A stretch of DNA of 26,303 bases, from assembly GCA_037441525.1 (NCBI GenBank), contig JBBISA010000055.1, positions 1 to 26,303 of the forward strand, written 5' to 3'. Position numbers and translations under genes: made by a program. Below, one piece after another: positions 18,120-25,912 of this stretch (position 1 is the first letter of the stretch; every line of letters begins with the position of its first letter). The stretch comes from SKVR01 sp037441525 (GTDB lineage: Bacteria; Bacteroidota; Bacteroidia; Bacteroidales; UBA7960). The notes below the pieces were generated by a model. It saw nothing but the letters and a program-made list of their open reading frames with translations. It was not told the DNA's origin and searched no databases.

Positions 18120-18170
18120 ACAATACTGTTAAAATCTTGTTAGTCTGAGGTAAATCAAAATCTCAGAATC

Positions 18171-19406
18171 ATGACAAGCACACTTTTCTTTAACAGACAA
18201 CACTCCCTTGTAAAAGTGTTGTCTGTTTTTGCATTATCCCTTATTGGATACTCAGTAATGGCCCAACCACGGGTCAGTTCAAGAGTGGTTGAAGACAGAA
18301 TCAATAGTCAGGATGGCCGATTCCGCATCGTTCAGGTGGTGGAAGCGCTGGAGCATCCCTGGGCCTTATCATGGCTGCCCGATGGCCGGATGATCATTAC
18401 CGAACGGGCTGGTCGTCTGCAACTTGTGGATGCCAACTTAATAACCCAACTTACCGGGTTGCCCCCTATTCATTATCAACAGGATCAGCGCACTGCTCCC
18501 CAGGGAGGAAGCCAGGCCGGTTTATTGGACGTGGTGGTTCATCCAAATTATCGAAACAATGGCTGGATATATTTCACCTACTCAAGCCCGGGCGATGCCG
18601 ATGGTGTGGCCCAGCGCCCTGCTACCGGCACCGGTCTTGCAAGGGCACGCATAAGCGCCGATGGTACCCGCCTCACCGATCTTCAAACCCTTTATACGAT
18701 GATGCCCCGCACACAACCTGGCCGCCACTATGGTTCGCGGATAGTATTCCCCGGCGATGGAACATTGATGTTTTCTATTGGCGATCGGGGTCTGCGATAC
18801 CCATCACAGGACCTTACCCATCCGGCAGGCTCAATCATTAGGCTGCTCGAAAATGGTGGCGCTGCTCCTGACAACCCATATGTAGGGGTACCACCCGGAA
18901 ATCTTCGTCCCGAAATATGGTCGTTTGGGCATCGCAACAACCAGGGGTTAGCTATTAATCCCGTCAACGGCGAGATATGGGCTACCGATCATGGTCCAAG
19001 CGGTGGCGACCTGCTCTATAAAATAGAGAAAGGTGCAAATTATGGATGGCCCCAGGTTTCTTTCGGAAAGGAATACTCTACCGGCGAACATATCGGAATT
19101 GGAACATCTGCTCCAGGTGTTAAAGCCCCTGCCTACGTATGGAACGAATCAATGGGTCCGTCAGGGTTGGCGTTTTATAACGGCGATCGTTTTCCGCGTT
19201 GGAAAGGAAACCTTTTTGCCGGATCATTGCTGAAACAGGAAATATACCGGTTTGTATTTGAACAGGGAAAGCCAGTGCTTAAAGAAACCCTGTTAACCAG
19301 AAAATTAGGCCGTATTCGTGATATTCGGCAGGGGCCTGATGGATTTATTTATATAGTCACCGACGAGGGGAATGGAGGAATTTACCGGCTCGAACCAGTG
19401 ATTTAA
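18171..19406 (+). CDS. Secreted PQQ-dependent aldose sugar (glucose/sorbosone-type) dehydrogenase
   Basis: A 411-residue exported protein. The first about 31 residues form a signal peptide with cleavage after SVMA, which supports the ATG at 18171. The rest is a six-bladed propeller of the GSDH family. Recognisable blocks are HPWALSWLPDGRMIITERAGRLQLV (62-86), GLLDVVVHPNY (117-127), HYGSRIVFPGDGTLMFSIGDRG (186-207) with probable catalytic base H186, FGHRNNQGLAINP (252-264), TDHGPSGGDLLYKI (272-285) and LGRIRDIRQGPDGFIYIVTDE (379-399). Family members such as E. coli YliI oxidise aldoses in the periplasm using PQQ and pass electrons to the respiratory chain. No PQQ-synthesis gene is in the window, so the cofactor may come from elsewhere in the genome or from outside. 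A terminator-like hairpin lies within the first codons. Confidence 0.9.
   Translation: MTSTLFFNRQHSLVKVLSVFALSLIGYSVMAQPRVSSRVVEDRINSQDGRFRIVQVVEALEHPWALSWLPDGRMIITERAGRLQLVDANLITQLTGLPPIHYQQDQRTAPQGGSQAGLLDVVVHPNYRNNGWIYFTYSSPGDADGVAQRPATGTGLARARISADGTRLTDLQTLYTMMPRTQPGRHYGSRIVFPGDGTLMFSIGDRGLRYPSQDLTHPAGSIIRLLENGGAAPDNPYVGVPPGNLRPEIWSFGHRNNQGLAINPVNGEIWATDHGPSGGDLLYKIEKGANYGWPQVSFGKEYSTGEHIGIGTSAPGVKAPAYVWNESMGPSGLAFYNGDRFPRWKGNLFAGSLLKQEIYRFVFEQGKPVLKETLLTRKLGRIRDIRQGPDGFIYIVTDEGNGGIYRLEPVI
18192..18230 (+). terminator. Terminator-like 13-bp hairpin plus T-run inside the 5' coding end of the PQQ dehydrogenase gene
   Basis: AACAGACAACACT (18192-18204) is exactly reverse-complemented at 18215-18227, with a 10-base loop; T continues to 18230. 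The stem begins 22 bases into the coding sequence (codons 8-19, in the n-region of the signal peptide) and about 70 bp after the serB stop codon. It could terminate serB transcripts, attenuate the dehydrogenase gene, or block its ribosome site. A smaller palindrome (TCTGAG at 18144-18149, CTCAGA at 18162-18167) lies just before the start codon. Confidence 0.6.
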
Positions 19407-19469
19407 AGTGAAAATTTAATTAAGGTTAATCAAAAATGTTTGAAAAGTATCATTTAAAGCAACATTGCC

Positions 19470-19883
19470 ATGTCATATTATTTTAGTACAATACTCAAGA
19501 ATACAGGCTTTGAACAAGCCCTTGATGTTGCCACCCGCGAATTGCAAAAGGAAGGTTTCGGGGTACTTACCCAGATCAATGTAAAGGAAACCCTCAAGAA
19601 AAAAATAGATGTCGATTTCAGGCCTTACATTATCCTGGGTGCCTGCAACCCTCATTTTGCGCATAAGGCTTTGCAATCGGAGCCTAAACTGGGGGCTTTT
19701 CTTCCCTGCAACGTTGTGGTTGAACAGCTTGAAAATGGAGATATTGAGGTTTCAATGGTTGACCCTATTGCCATGATGGCGTCGGTAACAAATCCTGAAC
19801 TGGAAGCCACCGCCGGCGAAGTGCGCGAAAAAGCCCGAAGAATAATTGCCGGAATAGCAGCCAATGAACAAGCTGCCGGTTGA
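19470..19883 (+). CDS. DUF302-family protein
   Basis: A 137-residue soluble protein, the usual size for the family. It has the DUF302 signature: FEQALDVATRELQKEGFGVLTQINVKETLKKK followed by YIILGACNPHFAHKALQSEPKLGAFLPCNVVV and VSMVDPIAMM. No signal peptide or membrane segment is seen. DUF302 proteins bind small ligands or thiol-type oxidants in some reports, but the biochemical role is not settled, and nothing here defines it further. The gene lies 63 bp after the PQQ dehydrogenase on the same strand, so co-transcription is possible. It converges with aconitase and shares a bidirectional terminator. Confidence 0.88.
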   Translation: MSYYFSTILKNTGFEQALDVATRELQKEGFGVLTQINVKETLKKKIDVDFRPYIILGACNPHFAHKALQSEPKLGAFLPCNVVVEQLENGDIEVSMVDPIAMMASVTNPELEATAGEVREKARRIIAGIAANEQAAG

Positions 19884-19907
19884 TATCCTGAAGAACAAAA
19901 TCATATT

Positions 19908-19933
19908 AAAAAGGGGCTCCACGGCCCCTTTTT
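19908..19933. terminator. Bidirectional intrinsic terminator between DUF302 and aconitase genes
   Basis: AAAAAGGGGC (19908-19917) and GCCCCTTTTT (19924-19933) form a perfect 10-bp stem with a 6-base loop. Each strand ends in a run of five T. It lies between two convergent stop codons (19883 and 19936), so it serves both genes. Confidence 0.9.
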
Positions 19934-19935
19934 CA

Positions 19936-22629
19936 TTATCTGTTCAGGAAATCTCTCAGCACATAATGGAGTATTCCCCCGTGCTCATAGTATTTAACCT
20001 CTATCTGCGAATCAATTCGGGCAGTTGCTTTAAAATCAATGGGTTTTCCTGATGGTGGCACTGCAACAACATCAAGCACCTTAAAGGGTTTTAATCCTTC
20101 TCGGATTCCTTTGATGGTAAAGGTTTCCAAACCTGTAAGTCCGAGGCTTTCAGCATTTTGTCCGGGCAAATATTCCAGGGGTAATACCCCCATTCCTATC
20201 AGATTGCTGCGGTGTATTCTTTCGTAGCTTTCTGCAATAACAGCCTTTATGCCCAGCAGGGTAGTTCCTTTGGCGGCCCAGTCGCGGCTCGACCCGCTGC
20301 CATATTCCTTGCCTGCCAAAACCATAAGCGGAGTATTTGTTGATTTGTATTTAACCGATGCGTCGTAAACGCTTATATGTTCTCTTGTGGGAATGTGGGT
20401 AGTGTACCCTCCTTCTCTTTGAGCAAGTTTGTTTTTAATGCGCACATTGGCAAAGGTGCCTCTTACCATCACTTCATCGTTGCCCCGGCGCGAACCGTAC
20501 GAGTTGAATTCCTTCTGCTCCACTCCCCTGCCCTGCAAATACTGGCCTGCGGGCGATAATGGGCCGAATGAACCGGCAGGAGAAATATGGTCAGTGGTAA
20601 TACTGTCGCCCAGCATGAGCAATACATGGGCACCTTCTATATCACCCGGCGTTGCGGGAACAATGGAGATATCTCTGAAAAATGGCGCTTCTTTTATATA
20701 GGTAGAACTGTCATCCCAGCGATATATCTTGTCTTGAGGGATGGGAAGGTTTTGCCAAATCTCATTTCCATCGAAAATGGTACTGTAGCTGCGGGCAAAA
20801 TCATCGCGGGTAAGCACCCGGTTCATGGTTTCCTGTATCTCTTCATCCGATGGCCAAATATCCTTCAGATAAACAGGATTAAGATTGGGGTCCCAGGCAA
20901 GGGGTTCATTAAACAAATCAATATCTACCCTGCCTGCAATGGCATAGGCTACGACCAAAACCGGCGACATCAAAAAGTTCATATGTACCTGCGGATGCAC
21001 ACGGGCTTCGAAGTTGCGGTTACCCGAAAGTACCGATGCAACCACAAGTTCATGCTTATCAACTGCTTCGGCTATTGGGGCAGGCAGTGGGCCGGAATTA
21101 CCGATACAACTGGTACAACCATATCCAACCACATGAAACTTGAGCGCTTCAAGGTCTTCGAGCAAGCCAGATTTTTCAAGGTAGTCAGTTACAACCTTCG
21201 AACCCGGGGCCAGCGATGTTTTTACCCAGGGTTTCACATCAATGCCCAGTTTTCGTGCCTTACGGGCAAGGATTCCGGCACCAATCATAACCGAGGGGTT
21301 GGAAGTGTTGGTGCATGATGTGATAGCTGCTATCACCACAGCGCCATCGCTTAATCTGAGTTTTTCGCCACCGGCAAAAATTTCCGCGGTCCGAAGTCCC
21401 CCGGTAGCCGATTCTCGCAGAGCTGGCTCAATATACTCGCGTTTATAATCATTGAGAAGGTGGGCTTTAAAGGTTTCCGATGCATCGCGCAGAAGAATTT
21501 TATCCTGCGGGCGTTTAGGTCCTGCTATGGTAGGCCCGATGGCTGACATATCAAGCTCCAGCACGCTTGAATAGGTAATATTTTCGTTACCGGTTCGCCA
21601 GAGCATATTGGCCTTGCAATAGTCTTCTACGAGTTTCACCTGTTCTTCGGGCCGGTTGCTTCTGCGCATATAATCGAGTGTGCGGTCGTCAATGGGAAAA
21701 TAGGTTACTGTGCACCCAAACTCGGGCGACATGTTTGAGATAGTAGCCCGGTCGGGAACTGACAACGAGTCGAGGCCATTTCCAAAGACTTCCACAAATT
21801 TACCCACCACTTTGTGCTTTCGCAAAAGCTGGGTAATGGTTAAAACCAGGTCGGTTGCTGTGGTACCTAAGGGCAATTTTCCGGTAAGTTTAAGCCCGAT
21901 CACTTCAGGCAAAATAAAATAGATGGGTTGCCCAAGCAGGGCAGCTTCCGCCTCAATGCCACCCACCCCCCAGGCAATTACACCAATACCATTAACCATG
22001 GGTGTATGGCTGTCAGTACCTACCAGGGTATCAGGAAACACCAGGCCATCGCGTGCCACCACGCCCTGTGCAAGATATTCGAGGTTTACCTGATGGCAGA
22101 TTCCCATTCCGGGAGGTACTACTGAGAAGTTGTTAAAGGCTTTCTGCGCCCATTTCAGAAACTGGTAACGCTCCAGATTGCGCTCATATTCAAATTCCAC
22201 GTTTCGCTGGTAGGCATACTGGGTGCCAAAATAATCAACCTGTACCGAGTGATCAATGACCAAATCAACAGGAACCAATGGGTTTATGGCACTGGGGTCC
22301 TTGCCTTTGCGGGCTACTTCGGCTCTCAGAGAGGCAATATCGACCACAGCTGGTACTCCGGTAAAATCCTGCATCAATACCCGGGCAGGTTTAAAAGGGA
22401 TATCTTTTTCTGATGGTGCAGGCGACCAGTTGAGCAACGTTTCAAGGTTTTCGTCAGTAATGGCAAAAGCATCGTAGTTGCGCAATACATTTTCGAGGAG
22501 TATGCGGATCGAAAACGGAAGGTGAGACACCTTTTTCCCTAATTTTTCGAGCTTTTCAAGGCTGAAAAAGCCAAAACTTCCTCTGGCAGTTTTCAATGTG
22601 TCCTTAATATCGAAGGGTAGCTGAGTCAT
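19936..22629 (-). CDS. acnA: Aconitate hydratase, AcnA/IRP1 type
   Basis: An 897-residue full-length aconitase that converts citrate to isocitrate through cis-aconitate. The three [4Fe-4S] ligands are C439 in ITSCTNTSNP and C505/C508 in GYGCTSCIGNSG. Substrate-site blocks include QDFTGVPAVVD (87-97), DHSVQVD (126-132), GTDSHTPMVNGIG (204-216) and, in the swivel domain, GSGSSRDWAAKG (777-788). Length and motif order are those of the AcnA/IRP1 branch, not AcnB. The gene follows citrate synthase by 106 bp on the same strand, with a separate -7 element in the gap. It belongs to a remnant isocitrate dehydrogenase - citrate synthase - aconitase cluster. Confidence 0.96.
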   Translation of the reverse strand: MTQLPFDIKDTLKTARGSFGFFSLEKLEKLGKKVSHLPFSIRILLENVLRNYDAFAITDENLETLLNWSPAPSEKDIPFKPARVLMQDFTGVPAVVDIASLRAEVARKGKDPSAINPLVPVDLVIDHSVQVDYFGTQYAYQRNVEFEYERNLERYQFLKWAQKAFNNFSVVPPGMGICHQVNLEYLAQGVVARDGLVFPDTLVGTDSHTPMVNGIGVIAWGVGGIEAEAALLGQPIYFILPEVIGLKLTGKLPLGTTATDLVLTITQLLRKHKVVGKFVEVFGNGLDSLSVPDRATISNMSPEFGCTVTYFPIDDRTLDYMRRSNRPEEQVKLVEDYCKANMLWRTGNENITYSSVLELDMSAIGPTIAGPKRPQDKILLRDASETFKAHLLNDYKREYIEPALRESATGGLRTAEIFAGGEKLRLSDGAVVIAAITSCTNTSNPSVMIGAGILARKARKLGIDVKPWVKTSLAPGSKVVTDYLEKSGLLEDLEALKFHVVGYGCTSCIGNSGPLPAPIAEAVDKHELVVASVLSGNRNFEARVHPQVHMNFLMSPVLVVAYAIAGRVDIDLFNEPLAWDPNLNPVYLKDIWPSDEEIQETMNRVLTRDDFARSYSTIFDGNEIWQNLPIPQDKIYRWDDSSTYIKEAPFFRDISIVPATPGDIEGAHVLLMLGDSITTDHISPAGSFGPLSPAGQYLQGRGVEQKEFNSYGSRRGNDEVMVRGTFANVRIKNKLAQREGGYTTHIPTREHISVYDASVKYKSTNTPLMVLAGKEYGSGSSRDWAAKGTTLLGIKAVIAESYERIHRSNLIGMGVLPLEYLPGQNAESLGLTGLETFTIKGIREGLKPFKVLDVVAVPPSGKPIDFKATARIDSQIEVKYYEHGGILHYVLRDFLNR

Positions 22630-22711
22630 AGATTATTATTTTTTTTAGAATTGAAATGGTTTTTACATTTATCAATGGTTTCGCTATTCTGAAAGGACAA
22701 CTATTGATGTT

Positions 22712-22719
22712 CAAAATTA
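22712..22719 (-). promoter_or_regulatory. Bacteroidota -7 promoter element for acnA
   Basis: On the minus strand the sequence reads TAATTTTG, an exact TAnnTTTG match, 83 bp before the acnA start and just after the citrate synthase stop codon. The -33 partner is weak (TTTAG or TTG inside the end of the citrate synthase gene). It suggests that acnA can be transcribed separately. Confidence 0.4.
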
Positions 22720-22735
22720 CTACGCTTTTTGATGA

Positions 22736-24058
22736 CTAAAGGTCAAGCTTTATTTTTCCTTCGGCCACATCGCGATACCATTGTAAGGGAAAGGATGTGG
22801 GCCGCTCAATAGGCAATGCGAACACCCTGTCAAAAAGCAAAGATGCCATTACGCCCAATGCCCGCGAGATACCAAACATTACTGTATAGAAATTATGCTC
22901 TTTAATCCCGTAATAACGGAGCAACGCACCACTGTAAGCATCAACATTGGGCCAGGGATTTTTCACCTTTCCGGTGGCTTCGAGCATGGGCGGAACAACA
23001 GTGTACAACTTATTTACTATATTTATCAGATTATCGTTTTTGATGAATTTTTCGGCAAACTCCTTCTGGGTGTCATATCTTGGGTCGGTAATACGCAAAA
23101 CTGCATGCCCGAAACCGGGAATTACCCCACCATCATCCAAAAATTTCTTGCAATAACGTTTTATCTTTTCAACAGGAGGATCATTGTCATTAAGATCGCG
23201 CATCATATCAAAAATCCAATTGAGAACATTCTGATTGGCGAATCCATGCAGCGGGCCGGCAAGGCCAAGCATGCCTGCAGCGTAGGCATAATAAGGATTG
23301 CTGAGAGCAGAACCCACCAGGTGTGTGGCATGCGCCGAAACATTGCCCCCTTCGTGGTCGGCATGGATGCTCATGTACATGCGCATAAGCCGCTTTTGGG
23401 GTGGTGCACTGAAACCCATCATGTGCGCAAAATTGCCCGCCCAATCGAGGCGCGGATCCGGATCGATATGCTCACCCTTATGGAAAGAACGGCGGTAAAT
23501 ATAAGCAGCTATGCGCGGTAAACGGGCTATAAGGTTCATTACATCTTCATACGTTGTATCCCAGTAGTATTTCTTATTCACCCCGGCCTGCATTGCATTG
23601 AGGAAGTATGATTCGGAAGCCATACTGGTAATGGCAGCGACATATTGTGCCATAGGCCTTGAATTCTTGGGCATCGCCTCGATTACATCAAAGGTATGCT
23701 GAGGAACAATGGCCCGGCTCGACCAGTCCTTACTGATGTTATTGATGTCGTCAAGTTCGGGCACTTCGCCAATTAGCATCAGATAAAATAAACCTTCAGG
23801 CAAAAACTCGCCATGCTCACAAAACCGGGGAATGGTTTTGCGAAGGTCTTTCAGCGAAAAGCCGCGAAAACGGATACCTTCATTGGGGTCGAGTTTGGAT
23901 GTTTCGGTTAAAAGGCTTGGTACACCTTTCATCCCAGACAAAACATGACCGATGGTTACTTTTCCTACCACAACGTCCGAATATTCGTTTCTCAGTTTCT
24001 GATATTCAACGTACTTCTTCATTGCGGTTTCGTAAAACCTGTTCTTAATATATTCCAT
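22736..24058 (-). CDS. gltA: Citrate synthase, eukaryotic (mitochondrial-like, dimeric) type
   Basis: A 440-residue enzyme that condenses oxaloacetate and acetyl-CoA to citrate. Catalytic residues are in place: H271 in PLHGFANQ, H318 in PGFGHAVLR and D373 in PNVDAYSG; H235 lies in HADHEGGNVSAH. Many stretches follow the mitochondrial enzyme rather than the hexameric Gram-negative GltA: VVGKVTIGHVLSGMKG, SKLDPNEGIRFRGFS, LPEGLFYLMLIGEVP, HLVGSALSNPYYAYAAGMLGLAGPLHG, ITDPRYDTQKEFA and GISRALGVMASLLFDR...IERP. There is no sign of the NADH-binding region of hexameric forms. The start at 24058 gives a normal N-terminal helix (MEYIKNRFYETAMKKYVEYQ). The aconitase gene lies downstream and the isocitrate dehydrogenase remnant directly upstream. 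Confidence 0.95.
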   Translation of the reverse strand: MEYIKNRFYETAMKKYVEYQKLRNEYSDVVVGKVTIGHVLSGMKGVPSLLTETSKLDPNEGIRFRGFSLKDLRKTIPRFCEHGEFLPEGLFYLMLIGEVPELDDINNISKDWSSRAIVPQHTFDVIEAMPKNSRPMAQYVAAITSMASESYFLNAMQAGVNKKYYWDTTYEDVMNLIARLPRIAAYIYRRSFHKGEHIDPDPRLDWAGNFAHMMGFSAPPQKRLMRMYMSIHADHEGGNVSAHATHLVGSALSNPYYAYAAGMLGLAGPLHGFANQNVLNWIFDMMRDLNDNDPPVEKIKRYCKKFLDDGGVIPGFGHAVLRITDPRYDTQKEFAEKFIKNDNLINIVNKLYTVVPPMLEATGKVKNPWPNVDAYSGALLRYYGIKEHNFYTVMFGISRALGVMASLLFDRVFALPIERPTSFPLQWYRDVAEGKIKLDL

Positions 24059-24105
24059 GGCTCAACTCGTTAGTGTGGTTTATGCATTAAAGTTCAACAT
24101 TCAGT

Positions 24106-24656
24106 TCATTGCGAAGATTGTTGTCGATGACATCCAAAATTTATCGGTGATAAGGCAATTTCACAGGTGATCCCTTCCTTATCAAAGTTGGATTGTAACT
24201 TGTTATCAAAAACTTTATAAAAAATACCTTTAAAACGGCCATCGTACTTTATAGGAATAAAATTTTTTTCTGCCTTGGAAAAGGGTCTGAAATTAATAAT
24301 TTGTTTTTTCAGACCTGACCATGCAATGTATATGACAGATTTGCCTGCGATAAATTTTTTCGGTGCAATGTAATCGCCTTTATGATAGACGTTAAAATAT
24401 TGATGGATGCAGAACAAGAGTTTGGAGTGAGGGTGGAACTTTTTATTCCTGGCCAGTATTGCCTTATGGCAGTGAAGGTATCTGCTGTAATCAGGCTGAT
24501 GGAGGCTAAAAGGTTCTCTATGTCCTTGTTGTAGCAATTATTATCTTTTTCGATGCACGGAAAAATAAGGTTTTCTTTAATGGGTTTCCGGTTTATTCGG
24601 ACCATTTTGTCGCCTTCGAGCTCAACAAAAGGGTTGGTTACTTTTATCCGGGTCAT
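24106..24656 (-). pseudogene. icd: Decayed NADP-isocitrate dehydrogenase gene (eukaryotic-type IDH)
   Basis: Two overlapping minus-strand frames carry IDH pieces in the right order. The first (from ATG 24656) reads IKVTNPFVELEGDKMVRI...IKENLIFP...YNKDIEN...ITAD...AI...GIK..TLTPN, matching the N-terminus of NADP-IDH (VVELDGDEMTRIIW..IKEKLIFP...TITPD), and ends at TGA 24309-24311. The second frame, shifted, reads KNFIPIKYDGRFKGIFYKVFDNKL.SNFDKEGI..E at about 24163-24264, matching the central KNTILK.YDGRFKDIFQEIFDK...FDK..I.YE. About 57 codons separate the pieces where about 165 would be expected, and nothing after the second piece survives before the citrate synthase start. The SPNGTIR substrate loop, catalytic Tyr/Lys and metal-binding Asp residues are absent. 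The remnant spans about 0.5 kb against about 1.2 kb for an intact gene. It cannot encode an active enzyme. Confidence 0.82.
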
Positions 24657-24739
24657 TTTTTTCAGATGAGTTTTTTCTGTTGAATAATATATTAAAATGT
24701 AAAAAGTGTTTCAGCCTATAAAATTATAATTTTAACAAC

Positions 24740-24760
24740 AAAAAACCTCCAAGGTTTTTT
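24740..24760. terminator. Bidirectional terminator-like hairpin upstream of the isocitrate dehydrogenase remnant
   Basis: AAAAAACCT (24740-24748) and AGGTTTTTT (24752-24760) form a 9-bp stem with a 3-base loop, with T on both strands. It is AT-heavy and weaker than the GC-rich terminators nearby. It lies between the remnant and the lipoprotein gene in otherwise featureless DNA (24657-24890). Confidence 0.45.
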
Positions 24761-24890
24761 TATAGGCGAATAAAATGGGCTTAATCTTTTAAACCCCGGG
24801 ATTTTTTTTTAAAGGACAACCTGGTCTTTATTCAGAAGAAACAGATCTGATTGTTCATCTGGTTTTCCATTAGATTCTTCATAACACCCC

Positions 24891-24916
24891 AAAAAAAAAC
24901 CGGCAAAAAATGCCGG
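24891..24916 (-). terminator. Intrinsic terminator of the lipoprotein gene
   Basis: On the minus strand the stem CCGGCA/TGCCGG (24900-24916, 5-base loop) is followed by nine T (24899-24891). It lies 36 bp after the lipoprotein stop codon. Confidence 0.85.
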
Positions 24917-24952
24917 CCTTTTAGCTAATTAGATTTCGATTGAAAGTTTATA

Positions 24953-25912
24953 TTATTCGCAATCAACTTCCATCCAGTTTCCAACATCAACATGTACTCC
25001 ATAAAATTTATTTGCAGGAACTTCTATCGTGAAAGTATTGCCTGAAGCAGTGCCCTTCCATGCGAATAATCCAGGCGAAGGATTGCCTGATGGTGCTTTT
25101 GAATAATCCTGTATTTTTACGTTTTCTTCAACAGCTACGCCCTTTTCAACTTCAGCAAAGATCCAGTCCCCTGTTAGGTTTATTGTAATAGTTACTTTAC
25201 CTGTAGCAACTGCTGAGAATTGAACAGTGCCCACCGGAATATTCTGTCCGGCAAACTGGGTGGTTGTTTTAGCCACATTGTTATATGCAACATAGGTTGC
25301 CCAATTTCCACGTGTATTGTAGCGCAACAAGCCCGCTGTCTGGCCATTGGCAGCCCATGCTGTTTCTCCTTTGAATTCTCCGCAAACACCACATTTTACA
25401 AGATTCCAGCAAAAAGTAAGATTACTAAGACCCGCAGGCTTACCGCTTGCATTATCGGGTGAGCTCAAACCGGCATCACTGGCAGTTCCGTCATCATAAT
25501 AATAGACATTTGAAGCATTACCACCCTTAACTATAACAACCATATCAACAAGGCAATAGCCGGCAGTAGGAGTAAAAGTCCAGGAAACATAGGTACCGTC
25601 TGTTCTAACATTTAATTCTCCCGGGAAATCATCTGCGAACGCACCGTTTTCATAGTCGATCTTTCCACTGGAATATTCAAATGACTCAACTCCCACAAGC
25701 TCCGCAGCCATTGCACATGAAGTATTACCACCCTTTCCGTCTTCAGAAAGAATTGGATCAACAGATGGGGTTGGCACATCCAGTGCTGTGAAATCAGCTT
25801 CAAGACTGTAAGTCGACAGTTCTAGTGAATCACCCATTTCATCGTTACAAGCAGTAAACCCGGCAAATAGAAATGCCAGAATAACTCCAATTTTTAAAAC
25901 ATTTTTTTTCAT
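24953..25912 (-). CDS. Surface lipoprotein of unknown function with CxxC motif
   Basis: A 319-residue protein with a lipoprotein signal peptide (MKKNVLKIGVILAFLFAGFTAC, lipidated C22) followed by NDE. Acidic residues directly after the cysteine are the Bacteroidota signal for export to the cell surface. The middle part (about 105-170) reads VSWTFTPTAGYCLVDMVVIVKGGNASNVYYY...GLSSP.N..GKPAGLSNLTFCWN, a pattern I recognise from many secreted bacterial proteins of unknown role. It is followed by KCGVCGEFKGETAWA (C174, C177). Further cysteines are C66, C120, C168 and C318. The C-terminal part (225-319) is beta-rich. There is no catalytic motif I can name. The gene stands alone with its own terminator. 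It could be an adhesive or structural surface protein; this is inference. Confidence 0.8.
   Translation of the reverse strand: MKKNVLKIGVILAFLFAGFTACNDEMGDSLELSTYSLEADFTALDVPTPSVDPILSEDGKGGNTSCAMAAELVGVESFEYSSGKIDYENGAFADDFPGELNVRTDGTYVSWTFTPTAGYCLVDMVVIVKGGNASNVYYYDDGTASDAGLSSPDNASGKPAGLSNLTFCWNLVKCGVCGEFKGETAWAANGQTAGLLRYNTRGNWATYVAYNNVAKTTTQFAGQNIPVGTVQFSAVATGKVTITINLTGDWIFAEVEKGVAVEENVKIQDYSKAPSGNPSPGLFAWKGTASGNTFTIEVPANKFYGVHVDVGNWMEVDCE

Noticed and set aside
20587..21318. 243-residue plus-strand frame opposite aconitase
   Set aside because: It is the antisense shadow of a well-conserved aconitase gene, with no domain of its own.
22895..23521. 208-residue plus-strand frame opposite citrate synthase
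   Set aside because: It is the antisense shadow of a gene whose catalytic motifs are intact on the other strand.
24106..24537. Stand-alone 143-residue minus-strand gene
   Set aside because: Only its middle part (KYDGRFKGIF...FDKEGI) has recognisable content, and that belongs to the decayed isocitrate dehydrogenase; its ends are out-of-frame readings of the same remnant.
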